This document shows, one piece after another, positions 36,082 through 46,204 of a stretch of DNA of 64,000 bases. The notes under the pieces were generated by a model, which saw only the letters and a program-made list of their open reading frames with translations, ran no database searches and was not told the origin of the DNA. Origin of the DNA: Rhodococcoides fascians A25f (lineage in GTDB: Bacteria; Actinomycetota; Actinomycetes; Mycobacteriales; Mycobacteriaceae); assembly GCF_000760935.2 (NCBI RefSeq), contig NZ_CP049744.1:4929501-4993500 (forward strand), in the 5' to 3' direction. Both the position numbers and the translations under genes were made by a program. Every line of letters starts with the position of its first letter. The first letter of the stretch is position 1.

Positions 36082-36579
36082 TTACTCGGCAGGCTCCTCG
36101 GCCGGCGCGGGGATGCAGCTGTGGCTGAGCAGTCCGGCCGTGATGTTGTTCATGAAGTCGGCGTCGAGAGCGCTCGCGAAGGCCGCGGCACCGGCGGGAC
36201 GAGCGACCCACTCACGATCGACCGACGGCACGGTGTACGTCGCCGACTCGCCTGCCTTGATGGTCGTCTCGGTGTTCTGACCCTGGACGCCCGGCAGTGC
36301 GCCGTAGTTGACGTTGACGTTCGAGGCGTCGTCCGCGCCGACGTTGTCGACCTTCACCTGCAATGCCACGACGCCACCCTCGGGGGCGTCCTTCACCGTG
36401 GTGTCGCAGACCGCGGACATGGCGACCACCAGGTCGGGGCTTTCGAGCACGACCGAGCCGAGCGGACCCACCGGCTCTTCCGGTTCGGCCGAGGCCATGG
36501 GCACGAGGACGACCGCACCGATGCCGGCGGCCAGGGCGGCCGTCGAGGCCAGGATCGATGTGCGGGCAAGACGTCGCAT
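36082..36579 (-). CDS. Secreted protein of unknown function
   Basis: 165 aa from ATG 36579, preceded by AGGAG. A typical signal peptide (RRLARTSILASTAALAAG ...) ends at about ASA-EPEE, so a mature protein of some 130 residues is exported. The mature part has one Cys pair (CDTTV, and HSCIP near the end) and a Thr/Val-rich beta-type region (VALQVKVDNVGADDASNVNV). The domain resembles small immunoglobulin-like or CARDB modules, but I cannot assign it. Located between dnaK and the GH13 gene on the minus strand. Confidence 0.75.
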   Translation of the reverse strand: MRRLARTSILASTAALAAGIGAVVLVPMASAEPEEPVGPLGSVVLESPDLVVAMSAVCDTTVKDAPEGGVVALQVKVDNVGADDASNVNVNYGALPGVQGQNTETTIKAGESATYTVPSVDREWVARPAGAAAFASALDADFMNNITAGLLSHSCIPAPAEEPAE

Positions 36580-36874
36580 GGACAACTCCTGTAGCTGAGG
36601 GGATGTGACCCGTGAGTCTGATGTGACTGGAGGGGCAGTTGGTACTTGACTCACTATGGCCTATCGGAATCAGACATTCCACACCAGGCGGTCTCGATTC
36701 GATGACGTTCGCATATCGAAGGAAACGCCCCCGCCGAATGACATTCGTGTAGTTCGGCGTAGGTTTCACCGGTCGACCGGCAAGGTTTCGCCCGTCGAGG
36801 ATCAGGGGAACCACAACCCTGCGGATCGGCCGCGCCCTACGTAGGGTTGAAGAAAAGCGAGGCTACGGAGGCAC

Positions 36875-39055
36875 ATGGATCCCGAAGTGCAGCACGAACC
36901 GAGCGAGATCACCTACGACGAGAAGTTCTACCCGGCTCGGCCGAAACCACTTCGCCCCTCGGTGCGCCGCGCCAATCGAAGCAACAGTCCCACTCCCGAC
37001 AGCGAACCGGTTGCGTCGAACCCGGAGTACGTGGACTGGCTCACCGAACAGTCGATGCTGCGGGACGCCAAGCTGATTGCCGAGCAGCTCTCGGGCAAGG
37101 GCAGCATGTGGCAGAACCCGTATGCCGATCCCGATCCTCGCGCCGCCGTCGAGCGCGCACCGGTGTGGTTCACCGCTTACCCCATCTCGGTGATCAACGC
37201 TCCGCAGACGAGCTTTCTGAGCACCCTCGGCGACGAGAAGCTGTGGCAGGCATTCTCCGAAATCGGTGTCACCGCAGTGCATACCGGCCCCGTCAAGGTG
37301 GCAGGCGGCATTCACGGCTGGCGGCCGACCCCCTCGGTCGACGGCCACTTCGACCGCATCGGCATGCAGATCGACCCCGCATTCGGATCGGAAGAAGAGT
37401 TCCGACGCCTGTGCGTGGTGGCCTCGGCATACGACGGCATCGTCATCGACGACATCGTGCCCGGACACACCGGCAAGGGTGCGGACTTCCGCCTTGCCGA
37501 GATGGCCGTGGCCGATTACCCCGGCATCTATCACATGGTGGAGATCGAACCACAGGACTGGCACCTGCTGCCCCGAGTGCGCGCCGGAGCCGATTCGCAG
37601 AACATCGACGCGGAGGCCGAGGCAAATCTCGCTCGCGCCGGCTACATCATCGGCCAGCTGCAGCGAGTGATCTTCTACGAGCTCGGCGTGAAGGAAACCA
37701 ACTGGAGCGCAACACCTCCCGTCGTCGGCATCGACGGCGTCGAGCGTCGTTGGGTGTACCTGCACTACTTCAAGGCCGGTCAGCCGTCGATCAACTGGCT
37801 CGACCCCTCGTTCGCCGGCATGCGACTGGTGATCGGCGACGCCTGCCACTCCATCGCAGACCTCGGCGCAGGCGCACTGCGCTTGGACGCCAACGGTTTT
37901 CTCGGTGTCGAGCGTCGAGCAGAAGGCCCGGGCTGGTCCGAGGGCCATCCCCTGTCCGAGGCCGCCAACCACCTGATCGCCAGCGTGGTGCGCAAGATGG
38001 GCGGGTTCACCTTCCAGGAGTTGAACCTCACGATCGACGACATCAAGGCCATGGGCACCAACGGTGCCGACCTGTCGTACGACTTCATCAACCGCCCCGC
38101 CTATCAGCATGCGCTGGTCATGGGGAACACCGAATTCCTCAGGCTCACCATGACTTTGGCGCGTGATCATGGAGTCGACACGGCATCTTTGGTGCATGCG
38201 CTGCAGAATCACGACGAGATGACGTTCGAGCTCATCCACTTCGCCACCCTGCATGCGGAGGACGAGTTCTCCTACGGCGGCGAGACGGTCAAGGGCTGCG
38301 ACCTGGGCGATCGCATTCGCGGCGAACTGACCGATCGGCTCACCGGACGCTGGGCACCGTACAACCGGACGTTCACCACCAACGGAATCGCCTGCACCAC
38401 AGCAAGTGTCATCACCGCATCGCTCGGTATTCGCGACCTCGACCGAATGGACGAGGCAGACATCGAGACGGTCAAGCGTGCCCACCTGCTGTTGGCGATG
38501 TACAACGCGTGGCAGCCGGGCGTGTTCGCCCTGTCGGGCTGGGATCTGCTGGGCATCCTGCCCATCGATGCCGCCGAGGTCGACGATCTCATTCGGGAAG
38601 GCGACACCCGGTGGATCAACCGCGGCGCTCACGATCTGATGGGATACTTCCCTGAGGCCGTGCGCTCGGAGTCCGGCATTCCGCGCGGACGCAGCCTCTA
38701 CGGCTCGCTCCCCGAGCAGCTGGCCGACCCTCAGTCGTTCGCCCGCCAACTGGCGCGAATCATCGAGCTGCGCAAGCGGTTCGGTATCGCCACCGCCCAG
38801 CAGATCGACATTCCTACGGTCTCGCACAAGGGCCTGCTCGTGATGGTGCACGAACTCAGCCAGGGGACCATCCAGGCCACTGTGCTCAACTTCTCGTCCG
38901 AGGAGATCAGCGCAACCATTCAGTCCAAGCACCTGGTGCCCGGCACGTGCGCCATCGACGTGTACGACGACAACGAGATCGCAACCGTGGACGAGCTGAA
39001 CAGCTTCCCGATGACACTGCGTCCGTACGAGGGCGTGGCGGTGGTGCTGCGCTGA
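36875..39055 (+). CDS. GH13-family alpha-glucan enzyme
   Basis: 726 aa. An (alpha/beta)8 barrel of the GH13 family has catalytic Asp338 (LRLDANGF), Glu382 (FQELNLT) and a His-Asp pair at 446-447 (LQNHDEM). An N-terminal extension of about 100 residues is polar. The region [20 protein letters not shown] and the order of motifs resemble trehalose synthase/maltosyltransferase-type proteins more than plain amylases. Its true substrate (maltose, trehalose or glucan) cannot be decided by reading. Start is preceded by GGAGG. It may take part in the same trehalose/glycogen economy as otsA, an inference only. Confidence 0.85.
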   Translation: MDPEVQHEPSEITYDEKFYPARPKPLRPSVRRANRSNSPTPDSEPVASNPEYVDWLTEQSMLRDAKLIAEQLSGKGSMWQNPYADPDPRAAVERAPVWFTAYPISVINAPQTSFLSTLGDEKLWQAFSEIGVTAVHTGPVKVAGGIHGWRPTPSVDGHFDRIGMQIDPAFGSEEEFRRLCVVASAYDGIVIDDIVPGHTGKGADFRLAEMAVADYPGIYHMVEIEPQDWHLLPRVRAGADSQNIDAEAEANLARAGYIIGQLQRVIFYELGVKETNWSATPPVVGIDGVERRWVYLHYFKAGQPSINWLDPSFAGMRLVIGDACHSIADLGAGALRLDANGFLGVERRAEGPGWSEGHPLSEAANHLIASVVRKMGGFTFQELNLTIDDIKAMGTNGADLSYDFINRPAYQHALVMGNTEFLRLTMTLARDHGVDTASLVHALQNHDEMTFELIHFATLHAEDEFSYGGETVKGCDLGDRIRGELTDRLTGRWAPYNRTFTTNGIACTTASVITASLGIRDLDRMDEADIETVKRAHLLLAMYNAWQPGVFALSGWDLLGILPIDAAEVDDLIREGDTRWINRGAHDLMGYFPEAVRSESGIPRGRSLYGSLPEQLADPQSFARQLARIIELRKRFGIATAQQIDIPTVSHKGLLVMVHELSQGTIQATVLNFSSEEISATIQSKHLVPGTCAIDVYDDNEIATVDELNSFPMTLRPYEGVAVVLR

Positions 39056-39071
39056 GCGGAATCTCGCTCAG

Positions 39072-39455
39072 CTAGGGGGCGTCGGTCGGCGCGCCGAGGT
39101 TCTCGATCAAGTTCAACTGGGTCCCGTCCGGATCCACGAGAAACCCGACGCGTTGCCCCCAATGCTGAAGCCGCACAGGAGCTAGTCGAGGGCTACCGGA
39201 CGGCCTCTCCACGACACCCGCAGCCTTGATCTTGCGATACAGCTCATCGACATCGTCCACACGGATACTGCACATGAACGAGCTGTCTTCGGGCTCGAGA
39301 TCAGGAAACCGGAAGAACTCCAACCGAAGTGCGCCACGGCCGATAATCAGCCAACCATCGTCTCGGTAAGCCAGCTCGAACCCGAAACTGCCGTAGAACG
39401 CGAGCGTGTCATCGAAGTCGCGAGATGGCAGGTTCGGTACGGCATGGTCGGTCAC
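39072..39455 (-). CDS. VOC-fold protein, bleomycin-resistance type
   Basis: 127 aa from GTG 39455. Two beta-alpha-beta-beta-beta units are visible: NLPSRDFDDTLAFYGSFGFE and FMCSIRVDDVDELYRKIKAA with VGFLVDPDGTQLNLIENLG. Such proteins either bind and sequester bleomycin-like drugs or catalyse small reactions. The typical RVDDVDELY and DPDGTQLNL blocks are those of BRP-type members. ATG 39701 would add 82 unrelated residues. Confidence 0.82.
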   Translation of the reverse strand: MTDHAVPNLPSRDFDDTLAFYGSFGFELAYRDDGWLIIGRGALRLEFFRFPDLEPEDSSFMCSIRVDDVDELYRKIKAAGVVERPSGSPRLAPVRLQHWGQRVGFLVDPDGTQLNLIENLGAPTDAP

Positions 39456-39524
39456 GGCAGCCAAGCCTACGACCTCTCGGTCTACTTCGCAGCGGCCTTG
39501 CCGGTGCCTGTGCAGTTCCCCCGA

Positions 39525-39530
39525 TAGACT
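39525..39530 (+). promoter_or_regulatory. -10 box TAGACT, leaderless promoter
   Basis: TAGACT ends 8 bases before GTG 39539, the same hexamer and spacing as at 10537. No ribosome binding site precedes the GTG. Confidence 0.45.
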
Positions 39531-39538
39531 GCTGCATC

Positions 39539-40114
39539 GTGGCCGAAGAACCGAACGATCCGACAGCGCACAGGCCCCGGCCTGCGCGTCCGCAACCGCC
39601 GCGGCCGGATGTAGTCGTCGAGCCTCTTCGGCCACGGCAGGAGCCCACTCACTCGGTTCTTCCGAAGATTGCGACCGGACTGTGGGTAGCGACGCTCGCA
39701 ATCATCCTGCTGTTGGCGGCGGTCATCGCACTCAATTGGGAGTCCGTGCTGTCCGGTGTGGAAAATGCAGTCTCGCAGCAGGACTCGACGGCGAGTGCGG
39801 CCGACGTTCGCAACACCGCCTCGGCCACGCTGTTGTCCAGTGGTGCTGCATCGGCAGTACTCGTATTGCTCGGATTCGTCGCGCTGAACCTGCTGCGCGG
39901 CGCGGCGACGTCGTCCAAGGTCCTGATGGGCGCAGTCGGGATCTTGACCATCGGTGCGGCCATCACGTTCTCGACCTTCGTCTCCGACGCCCCCGCGCTG
40001 CTCGGCGGTGTTCTGCAGTGGGGACCGTTCGTCGTCGCAGCAGCGGCAGCCGCTGCCACCGTTGTCGCGCTACTCCCCCGGCGGTCCTCAGCCCGAAAAG
40101 ACACGGGCCGATAA
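39539..40114 (+). CDS. Membrane protein, 191 aa, probably leaderless
   Basis: After a 45-residue Pro/Arg-rich cytoplasmic segment there are four hydrophobic helices: GLWVATLAIILLLAAVIALN, SGAASAVLVLLGFVALNLLR, VLMGAVGILTIGAAITFSTF and VVAAAAAAATVVALL. The first loop (ENAVSQQDSTASAADVRNTA) is polar and would face outward. The start is GTG 39539 by its distance to the -10 box. Function unknown; it converges with iniC. Confidence 0.7.
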   Translation: MAEEPNDPTAHRPRPARPQPPRPDVVVEPLRPRQEPTHSVLPKIATGLWVATLAIILLLAAVIALNWESVLSGVENAVSQQDSTASAADVRNTASATLLSSGAASAVLVLLGFVALNLLRGAATSSKVLMGAVGILTIGAAITFSTFVSDAPALLGGVLQWGPFVVAAAAAAATVVALLPRRSSARKDTGR

Positions 40115-40131
40115 GACTCAGCCCATAAGAT

Positions 40132-41592
40132 TCAGGCCAGTGAGGCGAGTATTCCCTCGGCGCTGCGCGCGGCGAGGGCGCACGAGCCAGAGGTGAACTG
40201 ATCCAGCAGCGGGTGCTCGGACAACCCCCGCCACTTGTGTACTGCCGCCAACGCGACCTCGCGTTGCTGGGCGCGACCGGCATCGGCCGGCAGATTCAGG
40301 CGTTCGGTGGCGGAGATGCCGAACCCGCCGATGACGCGCTGCAGGTCCAGCAGGGCACCCTCCGGGAGTTTCGGTGTGGTGGAACGCAATCGGCCGAGCA
40401 GACGCAGTTCGGCAAAGCCGTGCACGTCCGCCAGCATCCGCCCGGCTTCGGTACGCAGGGCGTGCGATTCCGGTCGAAACTCCAGAATTCGTTGCAGCGC
40501 AACGAGAGCCGAATGCAGTTTCAGTTGGTCGGCCCGCTGACCGAACTGCACGTCGATCACCGAGCGCAGTTCGCTCAAGCCACTGCGTTCGACCAGATCG
40601 GCTGCAAGCGTCGGCGAATCGCGCACCCCCAACCGAATGAGAGTGACCGCCATCCGAATTCCGAACAAACCGAAGCGGTCGACGATGCTGGCCCGCAGCG
40701 CCGCGTCGACGGGGAGCGTGCTCTCGGGTCGCACGAAGCGATCGGCCGAGAGCATCGCCAACTGCAGATCCTCTGTCGGTACCGTCGCCAATGTCTCGAA
40801 CGCAGCGAACTCGTTCTGCCGCAACGTTTCCGCGCCGAGTGCGAGCAGACCCGCAACCGGGACCACCGCCTGGCACAAACCGGTGGCCTCCAGCTCGGAC
40901 GCGAACCTCGCGGCCACCTCCTTGGCCGACATCATCGCGTCCATCCGGCCCGAGCCGACCTCGTCGGCCCGCGAGACCACCCCGATCACGCCGAGGGGCC
41001 CGGAATCACCGCCCACGTGCGCGCCGATCTGCCCGAGAAACGACACGTCCGACGCGTTGAGCGTGCGCAGCAGGTAGACGACGGCGTCGGCTCCCGACGA
41101 CGAGTTCTCGGGAGTGAGCATCGCGAGCGTGCGTGCCGAGACATCGCGCGAGAGCGACGACGTGCCGGGGGTGTCGATGATCGTCGTCTGCGCCAACGTG
41201 CTGGCGGGCCATTCGACGTCGAGGCGATCGACCTGCGCGGCCGTCAACGACCCCAGATCGAAGGTCAATCGGCCATCCCGTCGCTGCACCGGAACGTTCG
41301 CGGCCCGATCACCGTCGTACCAGGCCGTGACGGCGGGAGTGACGCCGTTGCGATACCACGTGACGACCTTGGTGCATTCGGTGGCGTCGGTCGGAGCAAT
41401 GTCCTGCCCCACAAGCGAATTCAGCAGTGTCGATTTGCCGGCCTTGAGCGATCCCGCCAACGCCACCCGCAGCGGCTCGTCCAGGCGGTACAGACATTCG
41501 TCGAGCATCCACGAGGCTTCGGCGTCCCCCGCGTACGTCGATCGTGCAGCCGAGATCAGATCACGTGCCCGGTTCAGAGCCGTCACGCTCAT
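40132..41592 (-). CDS. iniC: IniC, dynamin-like GTPase
   Basis: 486 aa. The G1 motif is GSLKAGKSTLLNSLVG and G3 is IIDTPGTSSLSRDVS. A DNase-like G4 is not clear; SRADEVG may serve. The rest is helical. IniC in mycobacteria is part of the isoniazid-inducible iniBAC operon, which acts with IniA on membrane remodelling under cell-wall stress. Its ATG overlaps the iniA stop by 4 bases. GTPases of this pair are bacterial dynamin-like proteins. Confidence 0.9.
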   Translation of the reverse strand: MSVTALNRARDLISAARSTYAGDAEASWMLDECLYRLDEPLRVALAGSLKAGKSTLLNSLVGQDIAPTDATECTKVVTWYRNGVTPAVTAWYDGDRAANVPVQRRDGRLTFDLGSLTAAQVDRLDVEWPASTLAQTTIIDTPGTSSLSRDVSARTLAMLTPENSSSGADAVVYLLRTLNASDVSFLGQIGAHVGGDSGPLGVIGVVSRADEVGSGRMDAMMSAKEVAARFASELEATGLCQAVVPVAGLLALGAETLRQNEFAAFETLATVPTEDLQLAMLSADRFVRPESTLPVDAALRASIVDRFGLFGIRMAVTLIRLGVRDSPTLAADLVERSGLSELRSVIDVQFGQRADQLKLHSALVALQRILEFRPESHALRTEAGRMLADVHGFAELRLLGRLRSTTPKLPEGALLDLQRVIGGFGISATERLNLPADAGRAQQREVALAAVHKWRGLSEHPLLDQFTSGSCALAARSAEGILASLA

Positions 41593-43397
41593 ACCGCGGT
41601 TTCCTTGACGAGAGCGATTGCCCGAGAGTTCAAATCGGCTGCCACTCGCAGGTCCTGCTCCAGCTGAGCAATGCGGGCGGCGCGGTCCGTGTTGTCGGCC
41701 GCGGCAGCTTCCTGCGCCGAGCGCAGGGACTCGTTCAGCGACCGCAGAGTCTGTTCGGCGATCGAGGTGAAGTGATCGCGCAGCACCCGCTGGATCTGCC
41801 GCAGCCGGTCCTTCGACTCCTTGCCGACCTGAAAGCTGACGTCGTCGGTGAAGCGGCGGATCGCCATCTTGGCCTCGGAACGACGTGCCTTGACGCGGTT
41901 TTCCTTGTCCTCCTTGTATGCCTTGGTGCCCAGCAGAACACCCGCGCCGATCGAGATCGGGTTGAGCAGACTCAACCCGACGAATGTGGTGATCAGACCG
42001 AACATGAGGACACCGCCGTAGGAGCCACGCATTCCCACGAGAACCTTCTGCGTGATACCGACACGACCGGATTCCAGCTCGGCCAACGACGAGACGGGTT
42101 CGAGAACGTTGTCCAGATCGCCGAGATCGAGATCCGGCAGCGCCGCAGCCCCGGAGGACGCGAAGTGCTCGGCCACCAACTCCGAGAGCCACAGTGCCCG
42201 CTCGTGCGCCCACACGAAGTTGTCGCCCACCGACGCGGCAATCTGCTCTTCGAGCCATTCGCCCAGTTGCGGCCAGTCCTTGCCCGGATCCCCCTCGTCG
42301 ACGGTCTCTTCCGCCTCCCGGGTGACGCGGCGCAACCGGTCGCGTAGATCGTGATCGATATCGGACGCCAGATCGGCAATGCCGTCACCGAGCGTCTGCT
42401 GCCATTGGGACGAGCGCTTGTGCAGTTCTTCGGCAGCGGATTTGGCGCGCTGCAGACCGGCGACGGCCGCGGCCGCCCGCTCCGGATCCTTCAGCGCCGC
42501 AAGCTCACTGCCGAACGACAGAGACAGGTGCTCGGTGACCGAGCGAACGTCGAGTGAAACCGACGCGCGAGCCAGCACATCCGCGCGGGCCACCACGTCG
42601 TCGCGCAGAAACGCGTAGAGCTGCTGAAAACCGGACTCGGCGTTGAGCTCCTCGTCGTTCAAACGCAGTGCGTGAGAGCGCAACAGAGACGACACCGGGA
42701 GCATCTGCACCTCGAGGCCGCCGCGATCGAGGTGCCCACGATTGGCCTCGACGATCTGCCGCCAGTGCGGATACAGATCGATCTTGGTGATCAGTACGGC
42801 CACGGCCGGGCAGAGCCCTTGCACCTGCCGGAGAAAGGACAGTTCGGGCTCGGTGAATTCGCGGGAGGCGTCGGACACGACGAGCACTGCGTCGGCGGAC
42901 GGAATGAGTCCCAATGTTCCTGCAGCGTGCGGATTTCCGTGCCCACCGACACCCGGTGTATCGACCAGCACCAGACCGTCGGCGAGCAGCGGACTCGGCA
43001 CTCCGATGTCCAGCCGCAACACTTCACGACCCTGAGCTCGGGGACTCGCCGGGGTGACGGTCGTGACCTCGTCGGCCGGCACGTCGACGCGGATGGGCTC
43101 ACTACCCGGATCTGCGAGAACCAGCTGCGCGGAGAAGCTCTCGGCGTTGGACACCACCGTCGGGATGGCCGTGGTCTCGTCGTCGCCGACCGAGCACACC
43201 GTCAGATTGAGCAGCGAATTCACGAACTGACTCTTGCCCTGCTTGAGCGGTCCGACCACGATGATGCGTCGGCGTGGATCCAGGACTCTCGACCGCGCCG
43301 CCTCGACCCGATCCACCAGGTCGGATCTTCCCGCCGATGTCGCCACCGCCGCGGTGCGATTCAACAGCTCGGCCAGCTCCGTTGTGTGCCCGTCCAT
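41589..43397 (-). CDS. iniA: IniA, dynamin-like membrane GTPase
   Basis: 602 aa. G1 is GPLKQGKSQFVNSLL, G3 is LVDTPGVGGHG, and G4 is LITKIDLY. The helical stalk is followed by two membrane-inserting segments in the region VLMFGLITTFVGLSLLNPIS then IGAGVLLGTKAY. The C-terminal coiled coil is rich in Ala/Glu. M. tuberculosis IniA is known to cut membranes like dynamin and to help cells tolerate isoniazid. A 14-bp hairpin separates it from iniB. Confidence 0.95.
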   Translation of the reverse strand: MDGHTTELAELLNRTAAVATSAGRSDLVDRVEAARSRVLDPRRRIIVVGPLKQGKSQFVNSLLNLTVCSVGDDETTAIPTVVSNAESFSAQLVLADPGSEPIRVDVPADEVTTVTPASPRAQGREVLRLDIGVPSPLLADGLVLVDTPGVGGHGNPHAAGTLGLIPSADAVLVVSDASREFTEPELSFLRQVQGLCPAVAVLITKIDLYPHWRQIVEANRGHLDRGGLEVQMLPVSSLLRSHALRLNDEELNAESGFQQLYAFLRDDVVARADVLARASVSLDVRSVTEHLSLSFGSELAALKDPERAAAAVAGLQRAKSAAEELHKRSSQWQQTLGDGIADLASDIDHDLRDRLRRVTREAEETVDEGDPGKDWPQLGEWLEEQIAASVGDNFVWAHERALWLSELVAEHFASSGAAALPDLDLGDLDNVLEPVSSLAELESGRVGITQKVLVGMRGSYGGVLMFGLITTFVGLSLLNPISIGAGVLLGTKAYKEDKENRVKARRSEAKMAIRRFTDDVSFQVGKESKDRLRQIQRVLRDHFTSIAEQTLRSLNESLRSAQEAAAADNTDRAARIAQLEQDLRVAADLNSRAIALVKETAV

Positions 43398-43454
43398 ACT
43401 CTCGCTTCACAACCCGTTCTCGTCGACGTCCCCACCAGAACTCTAGCGACGACA

Positions 43455-43487
43455 CGGCCCCGAGTGTGACGAACACACTCGGGGCCG
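43455..43487. terminator. Hairpin between iniB and iniA
   Basis: CGGCCCCGAGTGTG (43455-43468) pairs perfectly with 43474-43487 around ACGAA. It lies between the iniB stop and the iniA start on the same strand, so it can attenuate iniAC relative to iniB or protect the iniB message 3' end. Confidence 0.7.
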
Positions 43488-43509
43488 AGCACTGGTGTCG
43501 CTGACCGAA

Positions 43510-46062
43510 TCAGGGGTGCAGCGGATCGATGTCGTGATCGACCGTCACTGCGTGGCCGAGAGAATCGGCTGCCGAGTCCACCGAGCCGTGCAGGCTGCCG
43601 TCGCTGAACAGACTCGAATCGCTCTCGGCCTGTCCGAAGACGTTGGAGTCGACACTCGACCAGCCCGTGCCGGACGCGGTTGCGCCGCCGTCGAAGGAGC
43701 TGGAGTGCTCGAACGATCCCGACGCTGCACCGTTCGCGGCCGAGGAAAGGCTGCCGCCTGCACTCGCCAGTCCCTCCGCACCGGATTCCAGACCACCGGT
43801 GACGCTGCCCGCTGCCTGGCCACCGATGTCGGCAGCGGAATCAAACCCGCCGCCCACGGACGCCGCAGCGTCGGCACCAGCATCCAAACCCGTACCAACT
43901 CCCCCACCCACGGTGGAGGCGATGCCTCCACCGAGCGACGCACCGGCGTCGAGTCCGCCGCCGACGTTCGAGGCGATCTCGCCGCCCACCGAGGTTCCCG
44001 CGTCGACCACTCCGCCTGCCGCACCTTCGAGGCCGCCTGCGACGGATCCTGCCGTATTCGCAGCTCCTTCGAGGCCTGCGCCTGCGGATGCTGCCGCATC
44101 GATTCCGGTGCTGATGCCACCGGTCACAGCTCCTTCGAGTCCGGCTCCGGCCTGAGCCGCGGCGTCGACGCTGCCGGAAACTCCGCCGGCAACCCCGCCT
44201 GCGAGACCGCCACCGAGGCTGCCGAGTCCGGCGAGGCCACCCGACAAGCCGGCTCCCGCGTCGCCCAAACCGGCAAGTCCGCCGGTCAGGCCCGCACCGG
44301 CATTCCCGACGGCTGCGAGCCCACCGGTGACATCCGCACCCACGTTTCCGACGGCTCCGAGGCCGCCGGCCACATCTGCGCCGACCTGGCCGAGTCCGGC
44401 CAGTCCGCCGGTCAGGCCCGCGCCTACGCCGCCGAGTCCGGCGAGCCCGCCGGTCAGGCCGGCACCCACGCCGCCCACTCCGGCCAGACCGCCCGACAGA
44501 TCTGCGCCGACTCCGCCCACTCCGGCGAGTGCTGCGTCGACGGTTCCTGTGAGATCGGCTCCGGCGGCTACTGCTGTGTCGATCGCTCCGGACAGTCCTG
44601 CGCTCAGGTCGGCTCCGGCACCGAGTACGGCTCCGAGGTCGAGGGCTGCGCCGGTGTCGAGCACTGTGTCGAGTGCGGTGCCGAGCTGGGCTCCGGCGGT
44701 GCCGCCGACGCCGAATGCGGCTCCGAGGAGGCCCTCGAGGTTCCCGGCAACTCCACCGGCACCGGCGACTCCACCGGCCAGGCCACCTGCAAGTCCGCCG
44801 GCGATGTCGCCGCCGATGCCGGCACCTGCGCCGAGGACTCCCTCCACTGCGGTGTCGAGGGCAGCGGTCAGGCCGCCGATCGCGCTGGTGTCGAGGTCCA
44901 GTGCCGTTCCGAGTGCGCCGCCGACGACCGCGCCGACGCTGCCGCCCGCAGCCAGCAGGGCGTCGACGTCCAGGTCTGCGAGCGCACCGGCGTCGAGGAC
45001 GGCTCCGAGTGCGGTTCCGATGGATCCCGCGATGGCACCGTCGGCTGCGAACAGCCCACCGAGGCTGGCGCCGACGCCACCCGCGATGTCGCCGACCAGT
45101 GCGCCACCGGCACCGAGTGCTCCGTCCAGGGCTGCACCGACATCGGTCGTCAGATCTGCACCGATGGTGCCGAGGCCTGCCAGTGCGCCGCCGATGCCCG
45201 CGGTCAGAGCGGCACCGAGGTCACCTGCGATGTCGAGGCCGGCTCCGGCACCGAGGACGGCGTCGAAGACGCCACCGAGCGCCGTGCCGAGCTCGGCTCC
45301 GACGGTTCCGCCGACTCCGAAGATCGCGCCGAGCGCGCCGCTCAGTCCACCCTGGATGTCGGCCAGTGCGCCGAGGTCGACGGCACCGGTCGCGCCGAGG
45401 GCGGCGTCGAGGGCGGCCTGCAGTTGTGCAGTGATGTCGCCGCCGATCGCTCCCCCGATGCCCGCGCCTGCTCCGAGAAGACCGGTCAACGCAGCGCCGA
45501 GTCCGACGGTTCCGCCGAGCAGGCCGTCGAGGTCCAGATCCAGACCTCCACCGACACCGCCGCCGATTCCGCCACCGATGCCTGCACCTGCGCCGATCAA
45601 GGCGTCGAGGGCACCACCGAATGCAGCGCCGAGCTCCACGCCGATCTGGCCACCGACCGCCAGCGCGGCGGCGAGGGCTGCCTGCAGAGACGCGGCGATC
45701 TCACCCGTCACGTCGATTCCGCCGGTCAGGCTGCCGCCTGCAGCCAGTCCGCCGCCGGCGACTGCGCCTGCAGCCAGTCCGAGTCCGGCCGACAATCCGC
45801 CGCCGAGGCTCGCGCCTCCGGCGAGTGCGCCCTCGAGGCCTGCCGATCCGCCTGCACCCAAGATGGCCGACAGCTGGCTGCCCGCTCCTGCGAACAGACC
45901 CGACTCGGCGACCAGGGGTGCCACGGCGACGATGTCTGCGTGGGTCACGTCGCCGAGGCCGGCAGCGGCCAGCGTCGTCTCGGGGTTGGCGCAGTAGGCC
46001 GCTGCGGCCTGGTCGTCGCGCAGCAGGCTGAGGATGAAATCGAGTACGGCGTTGGTAGCCAT
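43510..46062 (-). CDS. iniB: IniB-like Ala/Gly-rich repetitive protein
   Basis: 850 aa from ATG 46062, preceded by AAGGAG. The N-terminal 50 residues (VLDFILSLLRDDQAAAAYCA ... TLAAAGLGDVTHADIVAVAP) match the conserved IniB head. Beyond residue 80 the chain is a glycine/alanine repeat of short units, such as GAALTAGIGGALAGLGTIG and GLTGGLAGLGGVGAGL. M. tuberculosis IniB is about 480 aa, so this protein is much longer. IniB is the first gene of iniBAC; its biochemical role is not known, and a surface or membrane-associated scaffold is often assumed. Confidence 0.9.
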   Translation of the reverse strand: MATNAVLDFILSLLRDDQAAAAYCANPETTLAAAGLGDVTHADIVAVAPLVAESGLFAGAGSQLSAILGAGGSAGLEGALAGGASLGGGLSAGLGLAAGAVAGGGLAAGGSLTGGIDVTGEIAASLQAALAAALAVGGQIGVELGAAFGGALDALIGAGAGIGGGIGGGVGGGLDLDLDGLLGGTVGLGAALTGLLGAGAGIGGAIGGDITAQLQAALDAALGATGAVDLGALADIQGGLSGALGAIFGVGGTVGAELGTALGGVFDAVLGAGAGLDIAGDLGAALTAGIGGALAGLGTIGADLTTDVGAALDGALGAGGALVGDIAGGVGASLGGLFAADGAIAGSIGTALGAVLDAGALADLDVDALLAAGGSVGAVVGGALGTALDLDTSAIGGLTAALDTAVEGVLGAGAGIGGDIAGGLAGGLAGGVAGAGGVAGNLEGLLGAAFGVGGTAGAQLGTALDTVLDTGAALDLGAVLGAGADLSAGLSGAIDTAVAAGADLTGTVDAALAGVGGVGADLSGGLAGVGGVGAGLTGGLAGLGGVGAGLTGGLAGLGQVGADVAGGLGAVGNVGADVTGGLAAVGNAGAGLTGGLAGLGDAGAGLSGGLAGLGSLGGGLAGGVAGGVSGSVDAAAQAGAGLEGAVTGGISTGIDAAASAGAGLEGAANTAGSVAGGLEGAAGGVVDAGTSVGGEIASNVGGGLDAGASLGGGIASTVGGGVGTGLDAGADAAASVGGGFDSAADIGGQAAGSVTGGLESGAEGLASAGGSLSSAANGAASGSFEHSSSFDGGATASGTGWSSVDSNVFGQAESDSSLFSDGSLHGSVDSAADSLGHAVTVDHDIDPLHP

Positions 46063-46177
46063 CTGGGTCTCCTTGACGAGTGGTGCTTCGTGGTTGATCA
46101 CAAAGCTATGCATCGGAGAGCCCCCGCCCAACGGGGCCGATCCCCCTACTACCCCGGGGGTCGCCAGGGGGCTGTCG

Positions 46178-46204
46178 TTAGGGGATCTGGGCGCTTTAGG
46201 GGAT
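46178..46204 (-). promoter_or_regulatory. Paired TTAGGGGAT elements in the iniB/Hsp70 divergent promoter region
   Basis: TTAGGGGAT occurs at 46178-46186 and 46196-46204, period 18 bases (seen as ATCCCCTAA from iniB). Further C/G-rich runs (46141-46172) lie next to them. The 261-base interval must contain the iniB and Hsp70 promoters. Direct repeats at 18-base spacing suit an activator such as the IniR-like protein encoded nearby. Confidence 0.45.

Noticed and set aside
36863..38932. 689-codon minus frame opposite the GH13 gene
   Set aside because: Mirror frame of a gene with clear GH13 catalytic motifs.
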